Positions 43,801 to 52,187 of a stretch of 64,000 nt of DNA are shown one piece after another. The stretch is from NCBI RefSeq assembly GCF_021538675.1, contig NZ_JAJUKH010000004.1:124001-188000 (forward strand), given 5' to 3'. A model generated the notes under the pieces. The model was not told where the DNA came from. It did not search any database and saw only the letters and a list, made by a program, of their open reading frames with translations. A program made the position numbers and the translations under genes. This DNA comes from Paenarthrobacter sp. AR 02. Lineage in GTDB: Bacteria; Actinomycetota; Actinomycetes; Actinomycetales; Micrococcaceae. Position 1 is the first letter of the stretch; every line of letters begins with the position of its first letter.

Positions 43801-45888
43801 AGACAAGCCAGCCAACGGGTCGTTGATGGAAACGTTGCTCAGGGACACATTGCCGCTGTTCTTCGCGGCAAAGGTGTAGGTGATCTTGTCACCCACAACC
43901 GACGGCGACTGGATGGCCGAAGCGTCAGCGGACTTGCTGAACTCCATGGCCGGAGCCGGGGTCAGCGGGGTATCGGTACCTGCAGGCGGCGGGGTAACAG
44001 GAGGACCTGTCGGAGGATTACCCGTGGTGGTGGCAAGGTTGGCCACGTGTCCGGCATCGATGTCGGCCTGCGTGATGGCATATGTAGCCATTGCGGTCAC
44101 GGTTTCACCCGGCAGCAAGGTGCCAGGAGTTCCCGGCCACGTGTAGGCGAGCGGGGACAGTCCAGCCAGGGGGTCGTTGATGGTGACACCCGTCAGCGGT
44201 ACGTTGCCCGTGTTCTTCGATGTGAAGGTATAGGTGATCTTGTCACCAACAACCGCCGGTGAGTTGATAGCCGAAGCGTCAGCGGACTTGGTCAATGCCA
44301 GTTCCGGTGCCGGTACGGCCGTATTAGTGAGAACACAACTGATGTCGGCGCCAGCAACCGGCACCAGGGAGTAAGCGCCATTTACGACGGCGCCGGTGGG
44401 CAAGCCTGCCTGGAGTCCGTTGGCGTCAACACAGCTGATCACCTTGCTGTAGCCGGACAGGTTGGTTCCGGACTCCGTCAGGTAGTACGTTGCACCTGCG
44501 TCAGCGACGTATTTTCCGGTAACACCCGTACCCGCAGTAACAGTGGATCCCGTACCCGACGTCGTCGCATTGGCAGTGTTGCTGACAACAGGTCCCGTCG
44601 CGGATCCGGTACGGATTTCAGTGGTGAACTGGTCCGAATCCATCAGGCGGGTGGCGTCCAGCGCCTTGCTCAGTTGCAGGCGCGGGGCCTTGACCACCAG
44701 GGTGGCATCTGCCGGAGGGTTCAGGTTGGTGACGATGTTGGCCGGACCATTGACGTAGGTGCCCTCGGCCGCAGCCGTGACGTCCACAGTGATGGTGCAC
44801 GAAGCCATGGCGTCAGCCAGGTCGCCACCGGTTACGGTGAGGACGTCACTGCCTGCAACGGCGGTCCGAATAAACGGGTTGGTTCCCGCGGCTTGGACAC
44901 AAGTGCCGCCAATGTTCGGCGCGTTTGCGATTTTCAGCCCGGCAGGAAGGGTATCCGTGATGGACCAGTCGGTCTTTGCCTTGACGTCATCGGTGTTTGT
45001 GACCGTGAGCGTCAACGTGGAGGTTCCACCGGGCCCAATGAGCGCGGGAGAGAACGACTTGTCCAGTTGCGGGGTAACGTCCACGATCTGGGGAAGGTCG
45101 AAAGCGACGTCGTTGCCCGAGCCACTGGTGGCTTCGTTGCGCACTTCCAGGCCCAGCGAAGGAGTCGTGCCTTGCGGGACCTGGTAGGCCCCGGACTGCA
45201 GTTTGGTGATTTCGGTGACTCCACCGTTGGTGGTGTTGGTTCCACAGGGATCCAGCCCGGTACCCAGGACAAGTGGTGTGCCGTTGACGAGGAGGCTGAA
45301 TGTCTCCTTGGCATGGGCGGCGTGACAGTTGACCTGCGCAAAGTAGGCCGAAACAGCGTAGTAGTGGCCGGCAATGGCCGGGATCGTGTTGGACTTCGTG
45401 CGGAATTCTGTTCCAGCCGTGATCCTGCCGTTGCTTGCGTTGGTGTACTCAGACAGGACCTGGTTTTTGGCGGCCTCTGCTGCTGTCATTCCCTGCGCAA
45501 GGCCCAGTTTGACGGCCATGTCACGAATCTGTGCCCAGCCATCAGGCTGGTTATTGACACAGCCGGCGTCCGACGTGGGCAGTGGGGTGGATGAATTCAG
45601 GATCCACCCGTCGCACTGCCCGCCAGCTGGCGTGTACGGGGTGTCAGCCGTGTACGTTTCATTGGCCGCCTTCGCCCCGCCCGTGTAATTGAGGAGGCTG
45701 ATGGCGCCGCCGGTGGCGTCTTGGTTGGAGAAGTCCTCCGTGTAGACCGGAGTTCCTGGTTGGGTAATTCCCGGCGACCCCGGGACAGTCGCCAAGGAGG
45801 GCGGGGCCAAAGCGCCACCTACCCCCAATGACATCACTGCTGTAGCGACGACAGCCGCCAGCAGTTTCTGTGGACGTGTGTGTTTCAT
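37804..45888 (-). CDS. Giant cell-wall-anchored protein with 18 tandem DUF11/DUF7507-like repeats
   Basis: A 2694-residue exported protein. A signal peptide (about 1-35, [20 protein letters not shown]) leads into a Cys-containing N-terminal region (about 35-310). DUF11-like sandwiches (about 310-430) and a prealbumin-like segment (about 430-525) follow. Eighteen tandem repeats of about 118 residues occupy roughly 528-2650. Each has the pattern SADASA, VGDxITYTFxx[47 protein letters not shown] and a TPP-rich linker. The C-terminus has LASTG, a class E sortase signal, then a membrane segment and RRRRSEA. It is probably a long surface stalk or adhesin. ATG 45888 is the first Met that gives a signal peptide; the frame runs on to 46047. 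Confidence 0.9.
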   Translation of the reverse strand: MKHTRPQKLLAAVVATAVMSLGVGGALAPPSLATVPGSPGITQPGTPVYTEDFSNQDATGGAISLLNYTGGAKAANETYTADTPYTPAGGQCDGWILNSSTPLPTSDAGCVNNQPDGWAQIRDMAVKLGLAQGMTAAEAAKNQVLSEYTNASNGRITAGTEFRTKSNTIPAIAGHYYAVSAYFAQVNCHAAHAKETFSLLVNGTPLVLGTGLDPCGTNTTNGGVTEITKLQSGAYQVPQGTTPSLGLEVRNEATSGSGNDVAFDLPQIVDVTPQLDKSFSPALIGPGGTSTLTLTVTNTDDVKAKTDWSITDTLPAGLKIANAPNIGGTCVQAAGTNPFIRTAVAGSDVLTVTGGDLADAMASCTITVDVTAAAEGTYVNGPANIVTNLNPPADATLVVKAPRLQLSKALDATRLMDSDQFTTEIRTGSATGPVVSNTANATTSGTGSTVTAGTGVTGKYVADAGATYYLTESGTNLSGYSKVISCVDANGLQAGLPTGAVVNGAYSLVPVAGADISCVLTNTAVPAPELALTKSADASAINSPAVVGDKITYTFTSKNTGNVPLTGVTINDPLAGLSPLAYTWPGTPGTLLPGETVTAMATYAITQADIDAGHVANLATTTGNPPTGPPVTPPPAGTDTPLTPAPAMEFSKSADASAIQSPSVVGDKITYTFAAKNSGNVSLSNVSINDPLAGLSALTYTWPGVAGTLLPGQTVTATATYAITQADINAGHVANTATTTGTPPTGPAVTPPPAGTDTPLTPAPAMEFSKTADASAIQSPSVVGDKITYTFTSKNTGNVPLTNVSINDPLAGLSALTYTWPGTPGELLPGQTVTATATYAITQADITAGHVANSATTTGTPPTGPPVTPPPGTTDTPLTSTPAMQFSKSADASAIQDPSVVGDVITYTFTSKNSGNVPLTNVSINDPLVGLSPLVYTWPGTPGELLPGQTVTATATYAITQADIDAGHVANAATTTGTPPSGPSVTPPPGTTDTPLTPAPAMKFSKSADASAIQNPSVVGDKVTYTFTSTNTGNVKLTGVVIDDPLAGLSALTYTWPGAAGELLPGQSVTATATYAITQADIDAGHVANVSTTTGTPPTGPAVTPPPAGTDTPLTAGPAMELTKSADASAIQSPSVVGDKITYTFTSKNTGNVKLTGVVINDPLAGLSALTYTWPGAAGELLPGQSVTATATYAITQADIDAGHVANVATTTGTPPTGPAVTPPPAGTDTPLTPGPALTFTKSADASAIQDPSQVGDVITYTFTSKNTGNVKLTGVVINDPLPGLSALTYTWPGAAGELLPGQTVTATATYAVTQADIDAGHVANSATTTGTPPTGPPVTPPPGTTDTPLIPAPAMKFTKSADASAIQSPSVVGDQITYTFTSKNIGNVKLTGVVIDDPLAGLSALTYSWPGTPGELLPGETVTATATYAVTQADIDAGHVANGATTTGTPPVGPPVTPPPGTTDTPLTPAPAMEFSKTADASAIQDPSVVGDQITYTFTSKNTGNVKLTGVVINDPLPGLSALTYSWPGTPGELLPGQTVSAAATYAITQADIDAGHVANTATTTGTPPTGPAVTPPPAGTDTPLTPAPAMEFSKTADASAVQDPSKVGDVITYTFTSKNSGNVKLTGVVINDPLPGLSALTYTWPGTPGELLPGQTVTATATYSITQADIDAGHVANAATTTGTPPTGPAVTPPPGTTDTPLTPAPAMEFSKTADASAVQDPSKVGDVITYTFTSKNSGNVKLTNVSITDPLAGLSALTYTWPGTPGELLPGQTVTATATYAITQADIDAGHIANSATTTGTPPTGTPVTPPPGTTDTPLTPAPAMAFTKTADASGIQNPSVVGDRIVYTFTAKNTGNVTLTNVSVTDPLAGLSALTYTWPGAAGTLLPGQTVTATATYAITQADIEAGHVANSATTTGTPPVGPPVTPPPGTTDTPLTPAPAMQFTKSSDASAVQNPAVVGDTITYNFTAKNTGNVKLTNVSITDPLAGLSALTYSWPGTPGELQPGQTVTATATYAITQADINAGHVVNAATTTGTPPVGPPVTPPPGTTDTPLTPAPAMQFTKMADASAVQDPSVAGDKITYTFTAKNSGNVKLTNVSITDPLAGLSALDYTWPGTPGELQPGQTVTATATYAITQADIDAGHVANAATTTGTPPTGPPVTPPPGTTDTPLTPKPAMEFSKTADASAVQHPSKVGDVISYAFSAKNTGNVTLKNVSITDPMSGLSALAYTWPGTPGELLPGQSVTATATYSITLADIDAGHVANAATTTGTPPTGPPVTPPPGTTDTPLTPAPAMEFTKSADSSAVQNPTVAGDKITYNFTAKNTGNVTLTNVSITDPLAGLSALTYTWPGVAGTLLPGETVTATATYAITQADIDAGHVANSATTTGTPPVGPPVTPPPGETDTPLTPAPAMTFTKTADASAVQSPSKVGDRITYNFTAKNTGNVKLTKVSITDPLAGLSALTYTWPGTPGELLPGQTVTATATYAITQADINAGHVANSATTTGTPPTGTPVTPPPGETDTPLTPNSGLEFSKTADASGVGDPTHVGDVIIYKFTIKNTGNVPLTGVAVNDPMVGLSALTYAWPGVAGTLLPGETVTATATYAITQADINAGEVANTATASGRPPVGPPVATPPASVVVTFPPVVPSQPGGSLASTGVVLTVLPISLLVVGAGLFLFLVGRRRRSEA
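37930..44305 (-). repeat. 18 tandem copies of a ~354-bp coding repeat
   Basis: The repeats encode the 118-residue units of the giant surface protein and keep a 354-bp period throughout. Linker variants (AGTD, GTTD, GETD before TPLTP) and NVSITD versus GVVIND types are distributed in blocks. That pattern suggests expansion by unequal recombination. The first and last units are the most divergent, as expected for array ends. Confidence 0.88.
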
Positions 45889-45960
45889 GGGTTCTCTTGT
45901 TTTCTTTCGGTCACACGGGGCGCCGGCCCTAGGAGGGCTTCGACGTCCCGTTTGGCTACT
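45889..45960 (-). promoter_or_regulatory. Leader of the surface-protein gene with nested hairpin
   Basis: On the transcribed strand GCCCT (45938-45934) pairs with AGGGC (45930-45926) across three bases. An outer ACGGG (45951-45947) pairs with CCCGT (45919-45915). The result is a compact nested structure 27 bp before the ATG. It may influence translation or stability; I cannot match it to a known riboswitch. The 253-bp gap to the sigma-factor gene holds no other gene. Confidence 0.45.
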
Positions 45961-46141
45961 CACCAGTAGTCCAGTACGCGCAACAGACGATTCGTGTCGC
46001 TGAAAGCCCAGGCTGTTCAGCGGGGACCCCGATACGCGGTGACCCAAACGCCTAGTGGAGGTTGCCGTCAGTTCGTGACGCGAAAAACAAAAGAATTTTT
46101 TGAAAGATTTTTGAACCGCTTAGATGCTCGGCCAGGGACGC

Positions 46142-47779
46142 TTATCCGTACTGGTTCGCAAACGCCTTGGTGACGATATTCTGCCCGCCGAAAAGGTAGT
46201 TCAGTGTTCCACTGTTGGCCTTCGCAGGCATGGATACACCCAGCTTGAACGCGAGATTCCCGCGGTCAAGGGAGTCAGCGGTGCATCGAATCCGACGCAT
46301 CGTGGTATCGGTGGCGGCGCATGTCCATCCCGCCGGAGCCAATGTACTGCCGGCCACGAACGTCGACTGATCCGGCAACGCAAAGACAGCCTCGGCCGAC
46401 GTCGGAGTTCCGTCGCCTTGGAGGGAGAAGGCCACCCGAAGCTCCCTGTCTGCTGGGGTGGAACCAACAACGGCACTGAACGTCGCATCAACCGTTTGGC
46501 TCGGAGCCGCCGCCGGAGCGGATGCTGCAGGCGCCGTCGTCGAAAACACCGTACCGGAGCCCACCACAACGGCACCCCGCGAGGGTGTCGCCGCCGAGGG
46601 AACCACGACGGCGGGTGGTTCCGGCGCTGCTGCCACAGGCAGGTCCGATTCGGGAACCGGTTCTGGGTCCTCCGCTGCGGCGCTGGGCTCAACAGACGGC
46701 CTTGCCGACTCAAGCGGAGCTGCCGACTCCTGTACTGGAGGAACAGTGGCAACTGCCTGGTTTTCAACTGTCGATTGTGAACCGGTATTCATCTGCAACA
46801 ACCAGACAAGGAGTCCGGCCAGCGCGACTGCTCCCAAGACAATCGACGCCGTCAGCTGCCATGCTTTGCTGATCCCACGGAGTCCCGCCGTGGAAGCATT
46901 GCCCGGCACTGCGGTGCTGCCGGCACCCGAAGATGCACTCCCGGACATTGCTCCGGCTCCGATAGCGGCAATGGCACCAGGTGTGAAGGCCAGCCCAGTG
47001 AACAGAGGGAACAGGATGGCACGCATGCCGCCTTGGACATCGTTGAGTTCAATCAGCAGGGCGGTGCACTTGGCACAACTATCCAGGTGTGCCGCGACCT
47101 TTTCCTGCGAAGTGCGCTTCAGCGCGCTCCGGGCATACTTACCCAGCTGGCTGGCGTACTCGTCACAGGCCCGGTCGACTGTCTGGCTGATGTGGTGCTG
47201 CAAGTAGGCCTGCCGAAGGCCCTCCCTGGCCCGGATAGCCAAGGACGAAACGCCATTTGGCGTGAGCCCGACGAAGGGCGCGGCCTGCGAGGGTTTCAAC
47301 CCCTCGATATCCAAGTGCCACAGCACGGCCTGCCAGCGCTCAGGCAGCGATTTGAACGCCTTGGCCATGATGGTGGACTCGAGATCGCCGATGACGGGGT
47401 CATCATCCAGCACCGGAGAATCGAGAATGGCGTCATCCGCCGCGGTTGGCATCCGGCGGGCCTTGCGATTCCTGTCGTGGGCAGTGCGCCGCACCACGGT
47501 CAGGAGGTACGAACGGAAGAACTCCTTTGGGCCCTTGCCTTCCTTCAACAGCTGGAAGATGGCGGCGAATGACTCGGCAACAACGTCATCGGCGTCACTT
47601 GGGTTGTCAGTCTGTGCACGGGCAACGTACTGGGCAACTTTCAGGTGCCGTTGATAGAGCACATCGAAGGCCTCCGTGACGCCTTGCCGAACCAACGAGA
47701 TGATCTGGGGATCACTGCCTGAGGCCTCTGCGGAAGTCAGGGACGCCCCTCCGGCCCCACCCGCTAATACTTGATCCAT
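46142..47779 (-). CDS. Sigma-70 (ECF-type) factor fused to anti-sigma zinc finger, membrane segment and exported domain
   Basis: A 545-residue fusion. Sigma region 2 (about 35-105) has FDVLYQRHLKVAQYVARAQ and DADDVVAESFAAIF. Region 4 (about 143-195) has LPERWQAVLWHLDIEGLKPS. An anti-sigma zinc finger follows, HLDSCAKC at 231-238. There is a hydrophobic stretch at about 254-278 and a clearer membrane segment at about 310-329. A Pro/Ala/Ser linker leads to a C-terminal domain (about 430-545) with GWTCAATDTTMRRIRCTAD that resembles a DUF11 sandwich. It probably senses the envelope and controls the adjacent surface-protein gene. ATG 47779 is used; an in-frame TTG lies at 47785. If both hydrophobic stretches span the membrane, the C-terminus would be inside. 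Confidence 0.85.
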   Translation of the reverse strand: MDQVLAGGAGGASLTSAEASGSDPQIISLVRQGVTEAFDVLYQRHLKVAQYVARAQTDNPSDADDVVAESFAAIFQLLKEGKGPKEFFRSYLLTVVRRTAHDRNRKARRMPTAADDAILDSPVLDDDPVIGDLESTIMAKAFKSLPERWQAVLWHLDIEGLKPSQAAPFVGLTPNGVSSLAIRAREGLRQAYLQHHISQTVDRACDEYASQLGKYARSALKRTSQEKVAAHLDSCAKCTALLIELNDVQGGMRAILFPLFTGLAFTPGAIAAIGAGAMSGSASSGAGSTAVPGNASTAGLRGISKAWQLTASIVLGAVALAGLLVWLLQMNTGSQSTVENQAVATVPPVQESAAPLESARPSVEPSAAAEDPEPVPESDLPVAAAPEPPAVVVPSAATPSRGAVVVGSGTVFSTTAPAASAPAAAPSQTVDATFSAVVGSTPADRELRVAFSLQGDGTPTSAEAVFALPDQSTFVAGSTLAPAGWTCAATDTTMRRIRCTADSLDRGNLAFKLGVSMPAKANSGTLNYLFGGQNIVTKAFANQYG

Positions 47780-47924
47780 AAACAATAGTGTGCCATCACA
47801 AGCTGTGTGACTTGAATCCGCGACCGCTGCCCTGTAGTGAACTTGGTTTTTCGCATCACGATCCGGGCCCTCGCATTACTTGTTAGGCGAGAACTTCCCA
47901 TCCCCAGAAGCCAAGCGAGGATCC

Positions 47925-48512
47925 ATGGTCGTCAGGCGCCCACGCCCTTTCCTGAAATTAATGCGTGCCACCCACAAGAACCTGCTCGAACAACAGAACG
48001 AGATTGTCCGGTCTTTGCCCACCAATCGTTCAGGGCCGTTGGCCCGGAAGAAGAACGCGGGGCATGTCGCCCTCGTCTACGGAGCGGACCGGCCAGTGGC
48101 CATACCCGGCGATACCGTCATCTTTACGGCTTGGATCACCAACGACTCCACAAGTCACGTCCGGGATATCACACTGGTGCCAAGGTCCTTCACAAATGAG
48201 GGGATGGAGATGCTGGCATACACGTCGGAGCCGGTGGAACGGGACCTTCGCATCGGACTCCTGGCCCCGGGCCAGTCAGTCATGCGCAGTTTTTCCTATT
48301 TGGTGACGGAATCCGATCACGTTCACGGCGGCAGCATCATCAGTGCCATGCAGGTGCGCGGTACGTGCCGCGGCCTCGCAGTGCTCGATGAGCACGATGC
48401 CATCGTCTCCCTCAGCGGGACGCGAAAGGACTGGCCTTTTGGGCCCACAGGATACCAAGCCCCCGCCCGGACCTCCGGATACCAACCCCAGGCCCACCTT
48501 GCCGGGGCCTAG
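47925..48512 (+). CDS. Protein with a DUF11-like sandwich and no signal peptide
   Basis: A 195-residue protein, not recognised by name. The N-terminus is basic and helical (RRPRPFLKLMRATHKNLLEQ). The middle (about 65-160) has GADRPVAIPGDTVIFTAWIT, then ND, LVPRSF, and LLAPGQSVMRSFSYLVTES. This follows the repeat pattern of the neighbouring surface protein: GDxITYTF, then [13 protein letters not shown]. There is no signal peptide or membrane segment. ATG 47925 follows GCGAGGATCC; an in-frame TTG at 47880 is possible. It is divergent from the sigma gene and followed by a paralogue. Confidence 0.65.
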   Translation: MVVRRPRPFLKLMRATHKNLLEQQNEIVRSLPTNRSGPLARKKNAGHVALVYGADRPVAIPGDTVIFTAWITNDSTSHVRDITLVPRSFTNEGMEMLAYTSEPVERDLRIGLLAPGQSVMRSFSYLVTESDHVHGGSIISAMQVRGTCRGLAVLDEHDAIVSLSGTRKDWPFGPTGYQAPARTSGYQPQAHLAGA

Positions 48513-48576
48513 CTCCGAGCTATACCGTGGCTAGGGCAGGAGGCATTCAAAAAGCAGTAAGCAGGGGGAATTCCGC

Positions 48577-49176
48577 GTGCCGGAGACGATTGCACGCCGG
48601 ACCATCTATGACCAATTCATGGTGGCCCTGGGTGATGGGTATTGTCCTGAGGAAATGGCCGAGCTACTGGGGCTTCCGATCGCCACTGTTTCGCTTTGGC
48701 TGTCACGGCTCGGGAACCTGGCGTCTGACTTTGCCGCCAGCGCCGACGCCCCGCCGCCGCAGGCTGCAACTCCCGACACCCTCGCAAGTCTGACCTTGGT
48801 CTACACGCCGGATGTCCTGGAGGCGTGCGCGGGCCAAGTGGTAACTTTCACCGCGAACATCCTTAACGATGACGTAGAGACGCTGCTGGATACCAGCCTG
48901 CTTCCGGCACGCCCCCTCGAGGCCACAACTGAGGTAGGCGCCGTCATCTTCGCCGCCATCACGTCACCTTTCGACATGGGCGACCTCCCCGCGGGCGGCA
49001 TGAGCTCCATCTCGTTCAGCCACAAAGTCTCCGAGCGTGAGGCCCGCAGCGGAGGGGAACTTGTGAGCCGCCTTTCCGTCAGGGCCACGAGCACCGGAAG
49101 CAACGCCGAAGTCACCGACCAATGCTGTGCCCGTGTGAAGCTCAGTTCAAGCGGTTACATCAGGGCGGCCGGCTAA
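48577..49176 (+). CDS. Helix-turn-helix protein with a DUF11-like sandwich domain
   Basis: A 199-residue paralogue of the preceding protein with a different N-terminus. Residues about 10-50 (YDQFMVALGDGYCPEEMAEL, then LGLPIATVSLWLSRL) look like a helix-turn-helix. After an Ala/Pro linker the sandwich (about 70-190) has LTLVYTPDVLEACAGQVVTF, then TANILND, and DLPAGGMSSISFSHKV. It has no signal peptide. Start is GTG 48577 behind CAGGGGGA. It may be a regulator that recognises, or mimics, the repeat fold of the surface protein. This is inference. Confidence 0.65.
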   Translation: MPETIARRTIYDQFMVALGDGYCPEEMAELLGLPIATVSLWLSRLGNLASDFAASADAPPPQAATPDTLASLTLVYTPDVLEACAGQVVTFTANILNDDVETLLDTSLLPARPLEATTEVGAVIFAAITSPFDMGDLPAGGMSSISFSHKVSEREARSGGELVSRLSVRATSTGSNAEVTDQCCARVKLSSSGYIRAAG

Positions 49177-49180
49177 CCCG

Positions 49181-49537
49181 CTACTCGTTGTCGGGCTCGC
49201 CGGTGGGCGGCTCTGCAGGCCAATCGACATCCTGTTCGTAACCTTCGTGCTTCTTCAGGTAGGCCGCGATATAGGGGCAGTGCGGAATGATGCGTTTGCC
49301 GGACGCCACTACGTCGTCCAAGGCAAAGTGGGCCAGCACCTTGGCCAAGCCTTGGCCATTGAAGCCGGGCTTGGTTTCCGTGTGAATGAAATCGATGTGG
49401 CCGGGCCGGTCGAGGAACTGGGAGATCACCGCCAACTCGCCGTCTACGTGAAGCTCATAGCGGTGAAATTTGTCGTTGCGCACCGTAGTGACGCCGGCGC
49501 GGAACGACTCTGCCAGTGAATCCGTGTACTCGGTCAT
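49181..49537 (-). CDS. Small GNAT-like acetyltransferase (PF14542/YidJ type)
   Basis: A 118-residue protein of the short Gcn5-related group. It has RNDKFHRYELHVDGELAVIS, FIHTETKPGFNGQGLAKVLA and IIPHCPYIAAYLKKHEGYEQ, all diagnostic. These proteins have a reduced acetyl-CoA-binding fold and unknown substrates. It overlaps the acyltransferase gene by 4 bp and is translated after it. Confidence 0.87.
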   Translation of the reverse strand: MTEYTDSLAESFRAGVTTVRNDKFHRYELHVDGELAVISQFLDRPGHIDFIHTETKPGFNGQGLAKVLAHFALDDVVASGKRIIPHCPYIAAYLKKHEGYEQDVDWPAEPPTGEPDNE

Positions 49538-50895
49538 GGTTCGAGATTGGCACTTAAATCAGGCGCTGGCAACGTGGGCGCCTGGGCCTCACTCCTTTCC
49601 GTAACGTTTGCTTCCGGATCGGTCTGCTGCGGCGTCGGAACCCTGCCGAGCAGCAGGACAGAGAGCGCGAAACAGGCCGCTCCCCCACCCAGGAGGGCAA
49701 GCGTCAGGCCGTTGAAAGCGGCATCAGCGACCGGCACGAAAACCACGACGGCGGCCGTCACCACAGCGACGCGCGAGGGACCGCGCGCGTGGCTGGCCGC
49801 CGTCGGACGTTCCTCAAGCCGACCGAAAAGCCACACGACCGGGACGAGCAACGTGACGACCGCGGCGAAGACGGGAATCCGCGCCCACCACCAGTCGGAA
49901 GTGCTGGCGTCGGGTATCGGCAGGTCCGTCAGCAACAGCAGGCCCGAGAATCCCACCAGCAGCGGAAGATGCCACAAGTAGATGGTCATGGACCTGCGGC
50001 CGGCGAGCGCCATTACCGTCCGGACCCATCGGGCACTGGCAACCCACCGCACGGCCGGCTGGAGCAGCTGGAGCGTTGCTGTTTGGGAGATGCCCAAGAG
50101 AAGCAAACAGAGGTTGGGTGGGTTGATGTTCACCACCATGTTTCCCGGATAAACAGCCACGCCGGTGACGAGACCCAGCAGGAGGTTGCTGGTCACGACT
50201 GCGCCCACGAGCCACGTGCGGCTGCGTCGCTCAAAGAAGCCGTCGGCCATCAGGAAACCCAATTGCTGGACGGCGCACCAAACGAAAATCATGTTGGTGA
50301 ACGCGAGCACGGGAATGGCTCCGCGGAGGGAATCCACAGTGATAATCGCTGCCACCAGGACACCGAAAACAACGAACGGCGACTTTTGATGCAACCGGGC
50401 CATCAGCGGAATGCTCAGTTGCGCGGTCAGGAATGCCGCAAGGAACCACAGAGGCATCGCGGCACCAGCGGTCATGAGCTGAATGACCTGGGGATGTACC
50501 CCCATGAGCAACGCCACCCATAGACCGCCCCACATCAGTGCAAGCAAGGCCATGGCGGGGCGCACCAGGCGCAGGAGCCGGAGCTGCGCGAAGTCGAAGC
50601 CCGTTCCCCCGCGGGCCGCAAGCCGGCGCCACGACTGAAGCCCGGTCACCCCGCCCATCACGAAGAACAACGGAACAATCATGAGGAGCCAGAGCACTGG
50701 CGTGAACCAGCTTTGGTCCATGAGGACGTTATGCGTCTCAACCGTGCCGTCTTTGTGCAGGACAGGACTGACCATCATGCAGTGCGCGGCAACAACCAAG
50801 AGCAGGCAGGTGAAACGGACAAGGTCGATCGCCGGATCCCGCCGCACAGCCTCATCCAGGCCGGTGGCAGGGTGTGTTTGCCTGGCTCTATCCAT
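49534..50895 (-). CDS. Acyltransferase-3 family membrane protein
   Basis: A 453-residue membrane protein with about ten segments. It starts with RRDPAIDLVRFTCLLLVVAA followed by HC, the conserved family entry with the catalytic His. SMTIYLWHLPLLVGFSGLL is near the C-terminal end of the domain. A Pro/Thr/Glu-rich cytoplasmic tail follows. Family members O-acylate envelope glycans or peptidoglycan. ATG 50895 has AGGGAG five bases upstream; the frame continues to 51039, overlapping the next gene. Confidence 0.85.
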   Translation of the reverse strand: MDRARQTHPATGLDEAVRRDPAIDLVRFTCLLLVVAAHCMMVSPVLHKDGTVETHNVLMDQSWFTPVLWLLMIVPLFFVMGGVTGLQSWRRLAARGGTGFDFAQLRLLRLVRPAMALLALMWGGLWVALLMGVHPQVIQLMTAGAAMPLWFLAAFLTAQLSIPLMARLHQKSPFVVFGVLVAAIITVDSLRGAIPVLAFTNMIFVWCAVQQLGFLMADGFFERRSRTWLVGAVVTSNLLLGLVTGVAVYPGNMVVNINPPNLCLLLLGISQTATLQLLQPAVRWVASARWVRTVMALAGRRSMTIYLWHLPLLVGFSGLLLLTDLPIPDASTSDWWWARIPVFAAVVTLLVPVVWLFGRLEERPTAASHARGPSRVAVVTAAVVVFVPVADAAFNGLTLALLGGGAACFALSVLLLGRVPTPQQTDPEANVTERSEAQAPTLPAPDLSANLEP

Positions 50896-50978
50896 GGCTC
50901 TCCCTACAAGCGCACCGCGCGCTGCCTCCATTGTCCGCCCGCTTAGGACAGGGGGCCAGCAGGCGTGCCGCTTGAGCC

Positions 50979-52187
50979 TTACCCGGGCGTCTGGTGCAGC
51001 AGGCGCTTCCGCTGCTCCGCGTCCATGGCCGCAGCGCACGCCGCAGCGGCCATGCCGAACGATCCATCAAGGACCGCCTTGTCGGCGCCCGCAGAGGCGC
51101 CGAATGCTGCGAACTCGGCCGTGTGGTGCACAGCGCCCCGGACGTCGTAGCCCACTATGGGGTGAATGGATGGCACCCTTTGGGAGACGTTGCCCATGTC
51201 TGTGGAAGCTACAGGGTCGGTGTTGAACACTACGTCCCTTCCCGTGGCCTTCATTGCTTCCTGGTACGCCCCGGACAGGAACGGATCCTGCCGCAGTTCT
51301 GCGTAGTCGTTGCCTTGGGAGTTCAGTTGCAGGGTGCAGCCGCTCGCGTGCGCACCGGCTTCGAGGCAGCGCCGGACCTTGTCCTGGATGAGGCGCAATT
51401 GCCCAATACCGGGTGCCCGCATTTCCACACTTGCCCGGGAGCGCTCCGGAATGACGTTGACGGCGCTGCCACCCTCGGTGACGATCAGCGACACGATCGA
51501 GCCAACGGGCAGCTGCTGCCGGGCCAAGGCAATGGCCAATTGCGCCACCACCAGCGCGTCCAACGCGTTGACGCCCTCGGACGGCGCTGCTGCGGCGTGC
51601 GCCGGGCGGCCTTCGAAGACGACGTCCCACATGGACATGGCCAATGACGAGCCGCCCACCACATCCGCTGCGCCGGCGTGGACCATCATGGCCAGTGAGA
51701 CGTCGTCGAGGAAGCCCGCCTCGATCAGGTCCACCTTTCCCCCGGTGGTCTCTTCCGCCGGAGTTCCCAGGACCTTGACAGTGATGTCCAGCTCTTTGGC
51801 CACAGCGGCCAGAGCCAACGCTGCGCCCACCGCGCTGGCCGCGTTGACGTTGTGACCACAGGCGTGCCCAATATCGGGCAACGCATCGTATTCAACGCAG
51901 AGTGCTACCACCAGTTGACCGCATCCTAAGCGCGCGCTGAACGCGGTGGGCTGTTCCGGCTGTTGTTCGTCGAAGGTGAACCCGGCCTTTCGGAGCACCC
52001 GCTTGACCCGTTTGACCGCACGGAATTCCTGGCCACCCAGTTCCGGGTCGGCGTGGATGGCGTGGCTAAGGTCCAGAATGTCCGGTTTCCATCGCTGGAC
52101 TTCGCGCTCCACTACAGCCTGGACGTCGGCCGGGGAGGCGGGCACGACGGCGGACCGTGCAGTTTCGCTGTCCAGCCCGGCGGTCAT
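50979..52187 (-). CDS. M20-family metallopeptidase/amidohydrolase
   Basis: A 402-residue M20D-type amidohydrolase. Metal ligands are in EYDALPDIGHACGHNVN and GTPAEETTGGK, and in the C-terminal HHTAEFAAFG. The dimerisation domain begins around VVFEGRPAHAAAAPSEGVNA. The closest named group is the p-aminobenzoyl-glutamate/aminoacylase-like hydrolases, which cleave N-acyl amino acids or dipeptides. ATG 52187 overlaps the MFS stop by 4 bp; the longer frame to 52925 is an artefact. It is the second gene of an operon facing an Lrp/AsnC regulator. Confidence 0.9.
   Translation of the reverse strand: MTAGLDSETARSAVVPASPADVQAVVEREVQRWKPDILDLSHAIHADPELGGQEFRAVKRVKRVLRKAGFTFDEQQPEQPTAFSARLGCGQLVVALCVEYDALPDIGHACGHNVNAASAVGAALALAAVAKELDITVKVLGTPAEETTGGKVDLIEAGFLDDVSLAMMVHAGAADVVGGSSLAMSMWDVVFEGRPAHAAAAPSEGVNALDALVVAQLAIALARQQLPVGSIVSLIVTEGGSAVNVIPERSRASVEMRAPGIGQLRLIQDKVRRCLEAGAHASGCTLQLNSQGNDYAELRQDPFLSGAYQEAMKATGRDVVFNTDPVASTDMGNVSQRVPSIHPIVGYDVRGAVHHTAEFAAFGASAGADKAVLDGSFGMAAAACAAAMDAEQRKRLLHQTPG

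Noticed and set aside
39799..44262. Several long plus-strand frames (547, 459 and 425 codons) opposite the repeat gene
   Set aside because: They are the antisense of the 354-bp repeats, Arg/Gly/Ser-rich, and exist only because the periodic GC-rich coding strand leaves no stops.
37930..44305. Regular repeats that could suggest a CRISPR array
   Set aside because: The unit is 354 bp, fully coding and in one frame; there are no short repeats with unique spacers and no cas genes.
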